From assembly GCA_963698435.1 (NCBI GenBank), contig CAVOQV010000005.1, positions 124,001 through 188,000 on the forward strand: a stretch of DNA of 64,000 nt, read 5' to 3'. Positions 26,345 through 35,218 of this stretch are shown here, in pieces. Origin of the DNA: Sva-07 sp963698435 (lineage in GTDB: Bacteria; Actinomycetota; Acidimicrobiia; Acidimicrobiales; Ilumatobacteraceae). A program made the position numbers and the translations under genes. The notes beneath the pieces were generated by a model, which saw only the letters and a program-made list of their open reading frames with translations, had not been told where the DNA came from and ran no database searches. Numbering within the stretch: the first letter of the stretch is position 1; the number at the start of each line of letters is the position of its first letter.

Positions 26345-27499
26345 ATGCGAACGACCACACGACGGGCACTCGTGCCACTGGTGGCGCTGGCGCTGCTCGG
26401 CGCGGCATGCACGAGCGACGACAACGATTCAGGTGGCGACACGTCACCCGAGGCAACCGATGGGCCCGAGGAGACCACGGCGCCCGAGGAGACCACGGCA
26501 CCCGACGACACCGTCGAAGTCGTGCAGTCGGACGAGTCGACGCTCGACGCCGTCCAGTCAGCAGGAGTGTTCCGGTGCGGCACCCGTAATGACCTGCCCG
26601 GCTTCGCAACGCTCGACGACGCCGGCGAGCACGTCGGCTTCGACTCGGACTTCTGCCGGGTGATCGCGGCGGCCGTGCTGGGTGATGCAACCGCCGTCGA
26701 GATGGTCGACCTCGAGACCGCCGACCGGTTCCCGGCACTCCAGTCCGGCGAGGTCGACGCGCTGGTGCGCAACACCACGTGGACAGCCACCCGCGATGGC
26801 GGTGAGGGCGCGACCTTCATGCAGCCGAACTACTACGACGGTCAGGGCATGATGGTGGCATCCGACAGCGGCTTCACCTCGATCGCCGACATGAGCGGCG
26901 AGGGCCTGATCGTCTGCGTCGCCCAGGGAACCACAACGGAGGGCAATGCGGCAGCCGAATCAGCTCGACTCGGCTTCACCTGGGAAGTGCGGCCGTTCGC
27001 CGAAGTGGACCTCCTCCAGGAAGCGTTCGTCGCTGGTCAGTGCGACGGCTGGTCGTCGGACACCAGCCAGCTCGTCGGGCTTCGCTCGACCTACCCGGAG
27101 GGCCCCGACGCCCTGACGATCCTGCCCGAGGTGTTCTCCAAGGAACCACTCGCTCCTGCGGTCGCCGACGGCGACACACAGTGGGCACAGGCGGTCAACT
27201 GGGCGATCATCGCCACGATCGCTGCCGAGGAACTCGGAATCACGTCGGAGAACGTCGACACCTTCGCCGACACCGAGGACATCAACATCCAGCGGTTCCT
27301 CGGCCTGGCCGTCGGGGAAGATGCCGCCATCCTCGATCCGGGCCTCGGTCTCCCGACCGACTTCGCCTACCAGGTGGTCAGCCAGGTCGGTAACTACGGC
27401 GAGATCTTTGAGGAGCACCTCACACCGCTCGGACTCGAACGCGGTGTCAACGCCCAGTGGAACGACGGCGGTCTGATGTACGCACCTCCGTACCGCTGA
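26345..27499 (+). CDS. Amino-acid ABC transporter substrate-binding lipoprotein
   Basis: 384 residues from ATG 26345, which is set 4 bases after GGGGGA; an ATG at 26327 is less well placed. Lipoprotein signal LVALALLGAAC, then an acidic Thr/Glu-rich linker with ETTAPEETTAP repeats, then a type-2 periplasmic-binding fold (GVFRCGTRNDLPGFATLDDAGEHVGFDSDFCRVIAAAVLGD). The long form with a C-terminal NYGEIFEEHLTPLGLERGVNAQW is the AapJ/BztA type that binds general polar L-amino acids. First gene of a four-gene uptake operon (binding protein, two permeases, ATPase). Confidence 0.92.
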   Translation: MRTTTRRALVPLVALALLGAACTSDDNDSGGDTSPEATDGPEETTAPEETTAPDDTVEVVQSDESTLDAVQSAGVFRCGTRNDLPGFATLDDAGEHVGFDSDFCRVIAAAVLGDATAVEMVDLETADRFPALQSGEVDALVRNTTWTATRDGGEGATFMQPNYYDGQGMMVASDSGFTSIADMSGEGLIVCVAQGTTTEGNAAAESARLGFTWEVRPFAEVDLLQEAFVAGQCDGWSSDTSQLVGLRSTYPEGPDALTILPEVFSKEPLAPAVADGDTQWAQAVNWAIIATIAAEELGITSENVDTFADTEDINIQRFLGLAVGEDAAILDPGLGLPTDFAYQVVSQVGNYGEIFEEHLTPLGLERGVNAQWNDGGLMYAPPYR

Positions 27500-27520
27500 G
27501 CCCAATGCTCTCCGAGCACC

Positions 27521-27566
27521 TGCGGTCATGGGGCCGACCTGAACACCGGTCAGCCCCATGACCGCA
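27521..27566 (+). promoter_or_regulatory. 14-bp perfect stem-loop covering the next start codon
   Basis: TGCGGTCATGGGGC (27521-27534) pairs exactly with GCCCCATGACCGCA (27553-27566); the 18-nt loop itself can form a GACC/GGTC mini-stem. The permease start ATG at 27558 lies in the 3' arm. Expected effect, by analogy with other ABC operons: more binding protein than permease. Confidence 0.7.
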
Positions 27567-28715
27567 TCGGTCACTGCTCGGGTTCCGTTCTGGCGGAACG
27601 TCAACGTTCTCAAGTGGGTGGCCCAACTGGTCGTCGTGGCCGGCGCGGTCGCCATCGTCGTCTGGCTGTACGGCAACTACACGGAGAACGCCTCCCGCCA
27701 GAACATCCCGACGAGCCTCGACTTCCTCGACAATCCGGCGGCGTTCCAGATCACGGGGAACTCGCTGTCGCAGAGCGCCCCGGTCCGGGACGCGCTGGTC
27801 GAGGGATTCCTCAACACCTTGCGGGTGTCGGTGGTGGCGATCGTTGCCGCCACCGTGCTCGGAACGCTGATCGGTATCGGCCGGCTGTCGTCGAACTGGA
27901 TCGTCAGGAAGCTGGCGACGGTCTACGTCGAGGCGGTCCGCAACATCCCGCTCGCACTCTTCCTCACCGCGAGCGTGCTGGTGGTCGTGCTTGGCGTGTT
28001 CCCCCAGATCACCGACGCGTGGGATCTTGCCGGCCTCGCGATCATCTCGAACCGCGGGGTCGCCGTCGCCTGGTACAACGGATCTGGCGCCGGCCTGTTG
28101 CTGATCCTCGCGCTCGGGATCCTCGCCTGGTACGTGGCCGCGAAGTGGCGGAGCAGAGTCGCTGATCGGACGGGCGCACTCCCCCGCTCGGGGCTCTGGG
28201 GCGCCGGGGTCTTCGTGGTGGTCCTTGCTCTCGGCTGGACGCTGCTCGGCTACTCGTACACCCTGCCGTCGGTCCAAGGGCGCTCCACCGCCGGCGGCAT
28301 CCGGATCGACCCATCGTTCTTCGCCCTGTTCCTGGCACTCACGATCTACACCGCGAGCCACATCGCCGAGATCGTTCGAGGGTCGATCCAGGCGGTCCCG
28401 CGCGGGCAGGGCGAAGCCGCAGATGCGGTCGCGCTCAGCGGCTTCCAGCGCATGTGGTACATCATCCTCCCGCAAGCGATGCGGATCGGGATCCCACCGA
28501 TCGGCAACCAGTACCTGAACCTGATCAAGAACTCCTCGCTGGGCGCGGCGATCGGGTACTACGACCTCACCCTGGTCGCGCAGACCACCGTCGGCAACGG
28601 ATCGCCGGCCGTGCCGGTCTTCTTCCTCACGATGACGGTGTACATCTGCATCTCGCTCGTGGTGTCCGCTCTGGTGAACGTCGCCAACCGTCGCATGATG
28701 CTGGTCGAACGATGA
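27558..28715 (+). CDS. Amino-acid ABC transporter permease (AapQ-like)
   Basis: 385 residues. Hydrophobic helix at residues about 18-40, a loop, then the HisM/GlnP-type permease core split by an insert: DALVEGFLNTLRVSVVAIVAATVLGTLIGIGRLS at the front and the EAA loop AEIVRGSIQAVPRGQGEAADAVALSGFQRMWYIILPQAMRIGIPP at the back. The long insertion between the helices is typical of AapQ/BztB, not of short HisQ-type permeases. Start codon sits in a stem-loop with a poor ribosome site. Its stop overlaps the next start (ATGA). Confidence 0.92.
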   Translation: MTASVTARVPFWRNVNVLKWVAQLVVVAGAVAIVVWLYGNYTENASRQNIPTSLDFLDNPAAFQITGNSLSQSAPVRDALVEGFLNTLRVSVVAIVAATVLGTLIGIGRLSSNWIVRKLATVYVEAVRNIPLALFLTASVLVVVLGVFPQITDAWDLAGLAIISNRGVAVAWYNGSGAGLLLILALGILAWYVAAKWRSRVADRTGALPRSGLWGAGVFVVVLALGWTLLGYSYTLPSVQGRSTAGGIRIDPSFFALFLALTIYTASHIAEIVRGSIQAVPRGQGEAADAVALSGFQRMWYIILPQAMRIGIPPIGNQYLNLIKNSSLGAAIGYYDLTLVAQTTVGNGSPAVPVFFLTMTVYICISLVVSALVNVANRRMMLVER

Positions 28716-29935
28716 ACCGCGGCCCCATCGCAACGTGGCTCCACTACAACCTGTTCCGCACAAAGCGCGATGCCGTGCTGACCGTCGTGTTCGGCTCGTT
28801 GGCGGTCTGGCTCCTGTACAAGACGATCAACTTCGTCTTCGTCACCGGACGCTGGACGATCATCGAGGTCAACCTGCGGCTCCTGATGATCGGCCGGTAC
28901 CCGGAGGTGCACGAGCTCCGCCTTGCGGTCACCGTGGTGGTGCTCGCTGCCTGGGGTGGTCTGCTCGCCGGGTTCCTGCGCGGCCGCCAAGTTCGCGCCG
29001 GGCGGCTGACCGCCGCCGACTCGAAACTCACGGCGACCAGAGTCTTCGACCTGGTCGAGCGATTGTGGCTGCCGCTGGCGGTCGTGTTGCTCCTCCTCGT
29101 GTTGGCCGGCACCTCGGGGCCGTGGATCACCGCCGGCCTCGCCGCAGTCGCCGCGATCATCGGGCGACTGATCGGACCGTTCTTCGGGCGCATTCGCATG
29201 AACGCCGTCGCCGCAGCGGTCACCGTCGTCGTCTTTGCCGCGATCCCGATCGGGATGTACTACTACGTGGTCACCGCCGTCGGATTCGACGGGTGGGGCG
29301 GGTTCATGCTGAACCTGTTCCTGGCGGTTTGCTCGATCGTGCTCTGCTACCCGCTGGGCGTGCTCTTGGCGTTGGGGCGGCGCTCCGGGCTTCCGCTGGT
29401 CCGCCTCGTCTGCACGACCTACATCGAACTGATCCGCGGCGCACCGCTGTTCGTCCTGCTGTTGCTCGCCAACGTCGCACTCGGATTCTTCGTGCCCGAC
29501 ACCCTCGCCCCAGCCACCTCGACCCGAGCGATCGTCGTGTTCACCTTGTTCACGGCTGCCTACATGGCCGAGATCATTCGCGGAGGACTGCAGTCGATCC
29601 CGCGCGGCCAGATCGAAGCGGCCAAGGCCGTCGGCCTCTCACCGATCCGCCAGACCGGCTATATCGTGCTGCCGCAGGCATTGCGCAACGTGATCCCGGC
29701 CCAGATCGGCCAGCTGATCAGCCTGTTCAAGGACACGACACTCGCCGGGATCGCCATGGGGCTGTTCGAGCTGCTCCAGGTGTCGAGCGCGATCACGGCA
29801 CAGCCGGAGTTCCGCGGCCAGGGCCTGATCGCTGAGACCTTGACCTTCGCAGCACTGATGTTCTGGGCCGTGTCCTACACGATGAGCCGAGAGAGCCAAC
29901 GCCTCGAGAAACGACTGGGAGTGGGAAGCCGATGA
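28712..29935 (+). CDS. Amino-acid ABC transporter permease (AapM-like)
   Basis: 407 residues from ATG 28712, overlapping the previous stop. Four to five helices in the N-terminal half, then the permease core with the EAA loop AEIIRGGLQSIPRGQIEAAKAVGLSPIRQTGYIVLPQALRNVIPAQIGQ and the final LFKDTTLAGIAMGLFELL helix region. This is the AapM/BztC type and should pair with the preceding permease as a heterodimer in the membrane. Stop overlaps the ATPase start by ATGA. Confidence 0.92.
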   Translation: MNRGPIATWLHYNLFRTKRDAVLTVVFGSLAVWLLYKTINFVFVTGRWTIIEVNLRLLMIGRYPEVHELRLAVTVVVLAAWGGLLAGFLRGRQVRAGRLTAADSKLTATRVFDLVERLWLPLAVVLLLLVLAGTSGPWITAGLAAVAAIIGRLIGPFFGRIRMNAVAAAVTVVVFAAIPIGMYYYVVTAVGFDGWGGFMLNLFLAVCSIVLCYPLGVLLALGRRSGLPLVRLVCTTYIELIRGAPLFVLLLLANVALGFFVPDTLAPATSTRAIVVFTLFTAAYMAEIIRGGLQSIPRGQIEAAKAVGLSPIRQTGYIVLPQALRNVIPAQIGQLISLFKDTTLAGIAMGLFELLQVSSAITAQPEFRGQGLIAETLTFAALMFWAVSYTMSRESQRLEKRLGVGSR

Positions 29936-30735
29936 CCACAGAAAATTCAGACGCGACGATGCCGGGGGACTCACCGGTGTTCGCCGACGCGACCGCCATC
30001 TCGGGCGACGTGATGATCGAGATAGACGCCGTCGACAAGCTCTTCGGCGACTTCCAGGCCCTGAAGAACATCAACCTCCGCGTCGGCACCCAGGAAGTGG
30101 TCGTCGTCATCGGACCATCGGGGTCGGGCAAGTCGACCCTGATCCGCTGCATCAACCGCCTCGAGGAACACGACGCGGGCCGCATTGTCGTCGACGGGAC
30201 CGAGCTGTCGAACGACATCCGCAACATCCAGGAGATCCGCCGCGAGACCGGAATGGTCTTCCAGAGCTTCAATCTCTTTCCGCACTTGAGCGTGCTCGAC
30301 AACATCACCCTGGCACCACGCAAGGTGCGCCGGATGCCCAAGGCGAAAGCTGAAGCGCTCGGCACGGAACTGCTCGAGATGGTCAAGATCCCCGAGCAGG
30401 CCAGCAAGTACCCAGGGCAGCTGTCGGGTGGCCAGCAGCAGCGGGTCGCGATCGCTCGAGCGCTCGCGATGAATCCGAAGGTGATGCTCTTCGACGAGCC
30501 GACCTCGGCACTCGATCCGGAGATGATCGGCGAGGTGCTCGACACGATGAAGGACCTCGCTCAGTCCGGAATGACGATGATCGTCGTCACCCACGAGATG
30601 GGCTTCGCCCGCGAGGTCGCTGACCGCGTCGTGTTCATGGCCGACGGACAGATCGTCGAGGTCGGCACGCCCGAGCACTTCTTCGAGAATCCGAGCGAGG
30701 AACGCACGAAGCTGTTCCTCTCGCAAATTCTCTGA
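29932..30735 (+). CDS. Amino-acid ABC transporter ATP-binding protein
   Basis: 267 residues. A 20-residue lead precedes the ATPase core IEIDAVDKLFGDFQALKNINLRV. Walker A GPSGSGKST, Q-loop VFQSFNLFPHLSVLDNI, signature LSGGQQQRVAIARALA, Walker B VMLFDEPTSALDP and the H-loop VTHEMGFA are all intact. It is the GlnQ/AapP type, energising the two permeases encoded just upstream. The operon ends here; a near-perfect 9-bp dyad follows at 30743-30761. Confidence 0.94.
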   Translation: MTTENSDATMPGDSPVFADATAISGDVMIEIDAVDKLFGDFQALKNINLRVGTQEVVVVIGPSGSGKSTLIRCINRLEEHDAGRIVVDGTELSNDIRNIQEIRRETGMVFQSFNLFPHLSVLDNITLAPRKVRRMPKAKAEALGTELLEMVKIPEQASKYPGQLSGGQQQRVAIARALAMNPKVMLFDEPTSALDPEMIGEVLDTMKDLAQSGMTMIVVTHEMGFAREVADRVVFMADGQIVEVGTPEHFFENPSEERTKLFLSQIL

Positions 30736-30742
30736 GAGTTCA

Positions 30743-30761
30743 CACCCGCACGGTGCCGGTG
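30743..30761 (+). terminator. Dyad after the amino-acid ABC operon
   Basis: CACCCGCAC and GTGCCGGTG flank one base and pair with a single mismatch, 8 bp after the ATPase stop. It shares the CACGGTGCCGG core with the dyads near 13240. No T-tract, so a Rho-independent role is only likely by position. Confidence 0.4.
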
Positions 30762-30790
30762 TTCGCCAGGGCTCTGCCAGAATCTGCGCC

Positions 30791-31579
30791 GTGACCGCCA
30801 CCGACGACACGCCCGAGGCCGCACCCGAGAAGTCATCGAAGCGATGGATCAAGTGGGTGGTCATCGGCGTCGTGGCCGCCGTCGTGCTGTTCTTCGCCGG
30901 GATCTTCGTCTACGCGAATTTCATCAACGACTCCCCCGATGCCCTCGACGAGTCGGACCTCTCGAGCGCGCTCGTCGCAACGACCGCGGCACCGACACCC
31001 GGAGCAACGACGCCTGCCCCCACCACCGCGCCCACAGCCGACGAGTCGACCCCAGAGAACTTCGATGGCGACTGGGTGCCGACGACCGCGTCAGAGTTCG
31101 GCTATCGCGTCGAGGAGGTGCTGGCCGGCGTCAACACCACCGCGGTCGGGCGCAGCAACGAGATCGAGGGAGTGCTCACGATCGATGGCACCACCGCCAC
31201 GGTGGTCGACATCACCGTGCAGATCGAGAACATCACGAGCGACGACAGCCGGCGCGACAGCCAGTTCAGCGGACGCATCATGAACGCCGCCGAGTTCCCG
31301 ACGGCCACCTTCGTGCTCACCGAGCCGATCGAGTTCGGCCGGATCCCGGTGGGCGACGAGCAGATCACCGCGACGGCCACGGGCGAGCTGACCTTGCGGG
31401 GGGTGACGAACCCCGTCACGTTCGACGTCACCGCCCAGACCACCGACGGACGCATCGGCGTGCTCGGCTCGATCCCGGTCCTCTTCGAGGACTACGGCAT
31501 CGAGAACCCGTCGTTTGGTGTCGTCGCGACCGAGGACAACGGCCTCGTCGAGTTCGTGCTCGTGTTCGAGCGGGCCTGA
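30791..31579 (+). CDS. YceI family protein with N-terminal membrane anchor
   Basis: 262 residues from GTG 30791. Basic cytosolic lead, one helix KWVVIGVVAAVVLFFAGIFVYANFI (about 24-47), a Thr/Pro/Ala-rich linker (ALVATTAAPTPGATTPAPTTAPT), then a YceI lipocalin-like beta barrel: GDWVPTTASEFGYRVEEVLAG, SNEIEGVLTIDG, FPTATFVLTEPIEFGR, TGELTLRGVTNPVTFDV. YceI proteins bind isoprenoid-like lipids; the single-pass anchor is common in actinobacteria. It is convergent with the ABC exporter gene 13 bp further on. Confidence 0.9.
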   Translation: MTATDDTPEAAPEKSSKRWIKWVVIGVVAAVVLFFAGIFVYANFINDSPDALDESDLSSALVATTAAPTPGATTPAPTTAPTADESTPENFDGDWVPTTASEFGYRVEEVLAGVNTTAVGRSNEIEGVLTIDGTTATVVDITVQIENITSDDSRRDSQFSGRIMNAAEFPTATFVLTEPIEFGRIPVGDEQITATATGELTLRGVTNPVTFDVTAQTTDGRIGVLGSIPVLFEDYGIENPSFGVVATEDNGLVEFVLVFERA

Positions 31580-31592
31580 CGCGGACCTGAGG

Positions 31593-33380
31593 TCAGTTGC
31601 CGGCGACGGGTTGGCTCTTCTGCCACGCGGCGGCCAGGGCTGCGTAGCGCCCACCGAGTTCGACCAGTTGGGTGTGGTTGCCGACTTCGACCAACCGTCC
31701 GCCATCGATCACGCCGATGCGATCCGCCCGCTGGATCGTCGACAGGCGGTGCGCGACCACGATCGTGGTTCGGCCGCTCATCAGCGAATCGAGTGCTCGC
31801 TCGACGATGGACTCGGTGCCCGGGTCGAGGTTGCTCGTCGCCTCGTCGAGCACCAACACCGCCGGATCCACCAGGGCTGCACGGGCCAACGAGACGAGCT
31901 GGCGCTCGCCGGCGGAGAGTCGCGAGCCGCGTTCGCGGACCTCGGTGTCGATGCCATCGGAGAATTCCTCGAACCGTTCGAGCGCACCGATCGCATCGAA
32001 CGCTTCGCGAACTTCGTCGTCGCTGGCGTCAGCCCGAGCGATGCGGACGTTGTCGGCGATCGTGCCACCGAACAGGAAGCCCTCCTGGGGCACCACGACG
32101 ACACGGTGACGCAACGAGGCGAGCGTGGCATCCCGCAGGTCGATGCCGCCGAAGGTGATCGTGCCGGTGGTCGGGTCGTACAGGCGCGCCATCAGCTTCG
32201 CCAGTGTCGACTTGCCGGCGCCGGTCGGCCCGACGAGCGCCAGGCGCTCGCCGTCGGCCACCGTGATCGACACGTCGCTCAACACAGGCGTCTCGGTCGC
32301 CGGATAGCGGAATCCGACGCGGTCGACGACCAGCTCACCGGTCCGCGGCAGCTCTTGGGTACCGTCGTCGACGTCGGGTTCGGTGTCGAGGATCCCGAAC
32401 AGTTTGTTGAGTGACGCCGCCGACGACTGCACGGTGTTGTAGAGCTGCGACAGTTGCTGCACCGGCTCGAAGAGCTGGGCGAACAACAGCACGACCGTGA
32501 TGATCTGGCCGATCTCGACATCGCCGCGCGAGTACAGCCAGCCACCGACGGCCACGATGAGAGCCGTCGCCAGCACTCCGGCAGTCTCGACGAGACCGAA
32601 GTACCACGTGGACACTCGGACGCTGTGCACGTGAGAGTTGTACAGATCCCGGTTCGACTGCTTGAACCGGCGCTGCTGTTCGGGCTCACGGGCGTACGCC
32701 TGGATCACGCGGACGCCGGCGATGCCCTCTTGGAGCGCCGAGAGGTTCTGCCCGATGTTCTCGCGTACATCGAGGTAGGCCGCGTTGGAATCGCGCTGGA
32801 ACTTGCGTGACGCGACGATGATGATCGGCATCACCAACAGACCGACCAGCGCGAGCTGCCACGAGGTCACGAACGCCAGGATCAATGCGAACCCGACCAG
32901 CAGGATCGCTGCGACGAACTGCAACAGACCCCATTGCACGAGTTCTCCCATCGATTCGATGTCGGCGGTCATCCGGGCGACGAGCACACCGGACTTGTTG
33001 CGGTCGAAGAATGCCAGCGACTGCCGCTGGATGTGGTCGAACACCCGGATGCGCAGGGCTCGCAGGAATCCCTCGCCGGCCCGGTTGATCAGGATGTACT
33101 GCTGACGCGAGGCCAGGTACGAGGCGATGGTCAGGCCGATGTAGAAGATCACCGCGTTGCGCAGCACGTCGGAATCCTTCGGCTGGATCCCGTTGTCGAT
33201 CGCCCAGCCGAGGATGACCGGGCCGAGGACCATTCCCAACGTCGACACCGCGGTGAACGCCAGCGCACCGGCGATCGTCTTCTTGAACGGCAACGCCATC
33301 CGCCCGGCGCGGCGCAGCACCTTCTTCGCCTCGTCGGCGTCGAGCTTGTCCTCGTCGGCGATCGCCCCCATCGCGTGCAT
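31593..33380 (-). CDS. Heterodimeric ABC exporter, subunit with intact catalytic Glu
   Basis: 595 residues from ATG 33380, overlapping the stop of the partner gene (ATGA). Six-helix transmembrane domain followed by an ATPase: Walker A VGPTGAGKST, signature RLSAGERQLVSLARA (LSAGE in place of LSGGQ), Walker B VLVLDEATSNLDP with the catalytic Glu, H-loop VVAHRLST. Lipid A/multidrug exporter type. Together with its neighbour it makes one canonical and one degenerate ATP site, as in BmrCD or TM287/288. Substrate unknown. Confidence 0.92.
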   Translation of the reverse strand: MHAMGAIADEDKLDADEAKKVLRRAGRMALPFKKTIAGALAFTAVSTLGMVLGPVILGWAIDNGIQPKDSDVLRNAVIFYIGLTIASYLASRQQYILINRAGEGFLRALRIRVFDHIQRQSLAFFDRNKSGVLVARMTADIESMGELVQWGLLQFVAAILLVGFALILAFVTSWQLALVGLLVMPIIIVASRKFQRDSNAAYLDVRENIGQNLSALQEGIAGVRVIQAYAREPEQQRRFKQSNRDLYNSHVHSVRVSTWYFGLVETAGVLATALIVAVGGWLYSRGDVEIGQIITVVLLFAQLFEPVQQLSQLYNTVQSSAASLNKLFGILDTEPDVDDGTQELPRTGELVVDRVGFRYPATETPVLSDVSITVADGERLALVGPTGAGKSTLAKLMARLYDPTTGTITFGGIDLRDATLASLRHRVVVVPQEGFLFGGTIADNVRIARADASDDEVREAFDAIGALERFEEFSDGIDTEVRERGSRLSAGERQLVSLARAALVDPAVLVLDEATSNLDPGTESIVERALDSLMSGRTTIVVAHRLSTIQRADRIGVIDGGRLVEVGNHTQLVELGGRYAALAAAWQKSQPVAGN

Positions 33381-35218
33381 CAGCCGCCTCCCACCGGTGT
33401 CGTGGAGTCGTCGGCGAGCTCGGCCCGTTCGGCGTCGTCTTCGGCTTCCATCGCGGCGAGCACCTCGCGGTAGCGCGGCTCACGATCGAGCAGCTCCTGG
33501 TGCGGGCCTGATGCCACCACTCTGCCCGCATCGAGCAGTACCACGGTGTCGGCGAGCGCGATGGTGCCGGGACGGTGCGCGATGACGATCGTCGTGCGCC
33601 CGTCCATCACCGTCGACATCGCCGAGCGGATCTCGTGCTCCTTCGACGGGTCGACCGCTGACGTTGCGTCGTCGAGCACCAGCACCCGAGGGTCGGCGAG
33701 GATGGCTCGCGCGATCGCGATGCGTTGGCGCTGACCTCCCGACAGCGAGAATCCCCGCTCGCCCAGCTGCGTGTCGTAGGCATCGGGCAACCCCATGATG
33801 AAGTCGTGGGCGCCGGCGAGTCGAGCAGCGCGCTCGATCGACTCACGGTCGGCGTCGGGTTCGGCGAACGCGATGTTCGCAGCCACCGTGTCGTGGAAGA
33901 GCAGGGTGTCTTCGAACACGATGCCGACTGCACGACGCACGTCGTGGACCGGGAGGTCTCGGACGTTGACACCGTCGATGCGGACCCGGCCCTCGTCGAC
34001 GTCGTAGAAGCGCACGAGCAGCCGGGCGACGGTCGACTTGCCCGATCCCGTTGCACCGACGAGCGCGACCGACTGTCCCGGTGACAGATCGAGGTCGAAC
34101 CCGTCGAGCACCGGCTCGGCGGGGTCGTAGCCGAAGCGCACCCCACGGAACTCGACGGCCCCTGCCCGGTCGGCGGGGGGCAGGGACAGCGCTCGCTGCG
34201 GATCGACGACGATCGGTGCGGTGTCGAGGATCTCGTTGACCCGTTCGAGTGCCGCACCAGCGCGCTGCGCCCAGGCGATCGTCATGCCGAGCATTCGCAG
34301 CGGCGACACCAGGAGCGCGACGTAGAAGTTGAACTGCACGAGCTGGCCGACCGTGAGTTCATCGTTGATCACCTGCATGCCGCCGACAGCGAGCACTGCG
34401 ATCAGCCCCAGCTGAGGCAACAGCTCGATCGCCGGCAGATATTTCGCCCGGATCCGAGCGGCGCGGATCGACGCGTTCCGGATGTCGTCGGCCTCCGTTC
34501 GCAGACGCTCCGACTGGACGGCCTCTGCGCCGAACCCCTTGACGACGCGAACGCCGCCGACGGTCTCCTCGACGACCGTGGCCAGTTCGGCCTGCTCGGC
34601 CTGCACCGCCAGCACCGCAGAGTGGATCGAGTGCGAGAAGCGCCGGCCGGCGATGTTGACGAACGGCAACGGCGCGAGGGCGATCAGCGCAAGCTGCCAG
34701 TCGGTCAGGAAGAGGATGACCGACACCGCGATGATCATCGAGAAGTTCGACAGCGTGATCGGAATCATCACGACGAACGATTGGATCTGGTTCAGGTCGC
34801 TCGACGATCGACTCATCAGCTGACCGGTCTGCGCTCGGTCGTGGTAGCCGATGTGCAACGACAAGATGTGGTTGAACAACCGCTCGCGCAGCCGAGTCTC
34901 GGTCCAGCGCGCTTCACGGAACGCGTAGAACCGACGCAGCGCCGTGAACGTGCCGACGGCCACGCCCGCGAGTGCGATCAGCGACGCCCACAACATCAGC
35001 ATGTCGTCCTGCTCGATGCCGCGATCGATGCTGTAGCGCACCAGCAGCGGCACCGACACCTTGCCGACCATCCACAACAGACCGACCGCACTGCCGATGA
35101 TCAGGTTCTTGCGCTGCGCGCGCAACGTCGACGACAGCAGCTTCCACCGCGACGGCGAATCGTACGCGTCGGCTCCCGGCGCAAGAACCTCGTTCAGCGT
35201 TGCGGTGTCAGCACTCAC
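33380..35218 (-). CDS. Heterodimeric ABC exporter, subunit with degenerate Walker B
   Basis: 612 residues from GTG 35218, which directly follows the stop of the ArsC-like gene with no gap. Six-helix domain then ATPase: Walker A VGATGSGKST, canonical signature FSLSGGQRQRIAIARA, Walker B VLVLDDATSAVDP where the catalytic Glu is Asp, H-loop VIAHRPGT. The Glu-to-Asp change marks the non-hydrolysing composite site of a heterodimer. Order in the operon: ArsC-like, this subunit, then the second subunit. Confidence 0.92.
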   Translation of the reverse strand: MSADTATLNEVLAPGADAYDSPSRWKLLSSTLRAQRKNLIIGSAVGLLWMVGKVSVPLLVRYSIDRGIEQDDMLMLWASLIALAGVAVGTFTALRRFYAFREARWTETRLRERLFNHILSLHIGYHDRAQTGQLMSRSSSDLNQIQSFVVMIPITLSNFSMIIAVSVILFLTDWQLALIALAPLPFVNIAGRRFSHSIHSAVLAVQAEQAELATVVEETVGGVRVVKGFGAEAVQSERLRTEADDIRNASIRAARIRAKYLPAIELLPQLGLIAVLAVGGMQVINDELTVGQLVQFNFYVALLVSPLRMLGMTIAWAQRAGAALERVNEILDTAPIVVDPQRALSLPPADRAGAVEFRGVRFGYDPAEPVLDGFDLDLSPGQSVALVGATGSGKSTVARLLVRFYDVDEGRVRIDGVNVRDLPVHDVRRAVGIVFEDTLLFHDTVAANIAFAEPDADRESIERAARLAGAHDFIMGLPDAYDTQLGERGFSLSGGQRQRIAIARAILADPRVLVLDDATSAVDPSKEHEIRSAMSTVMDGRTTIVIAHRPGTIALADTVVLLDAGRVVASGPHQELLDREPRYREVLAAMEAEDDAERAELADDSTTPVGGG

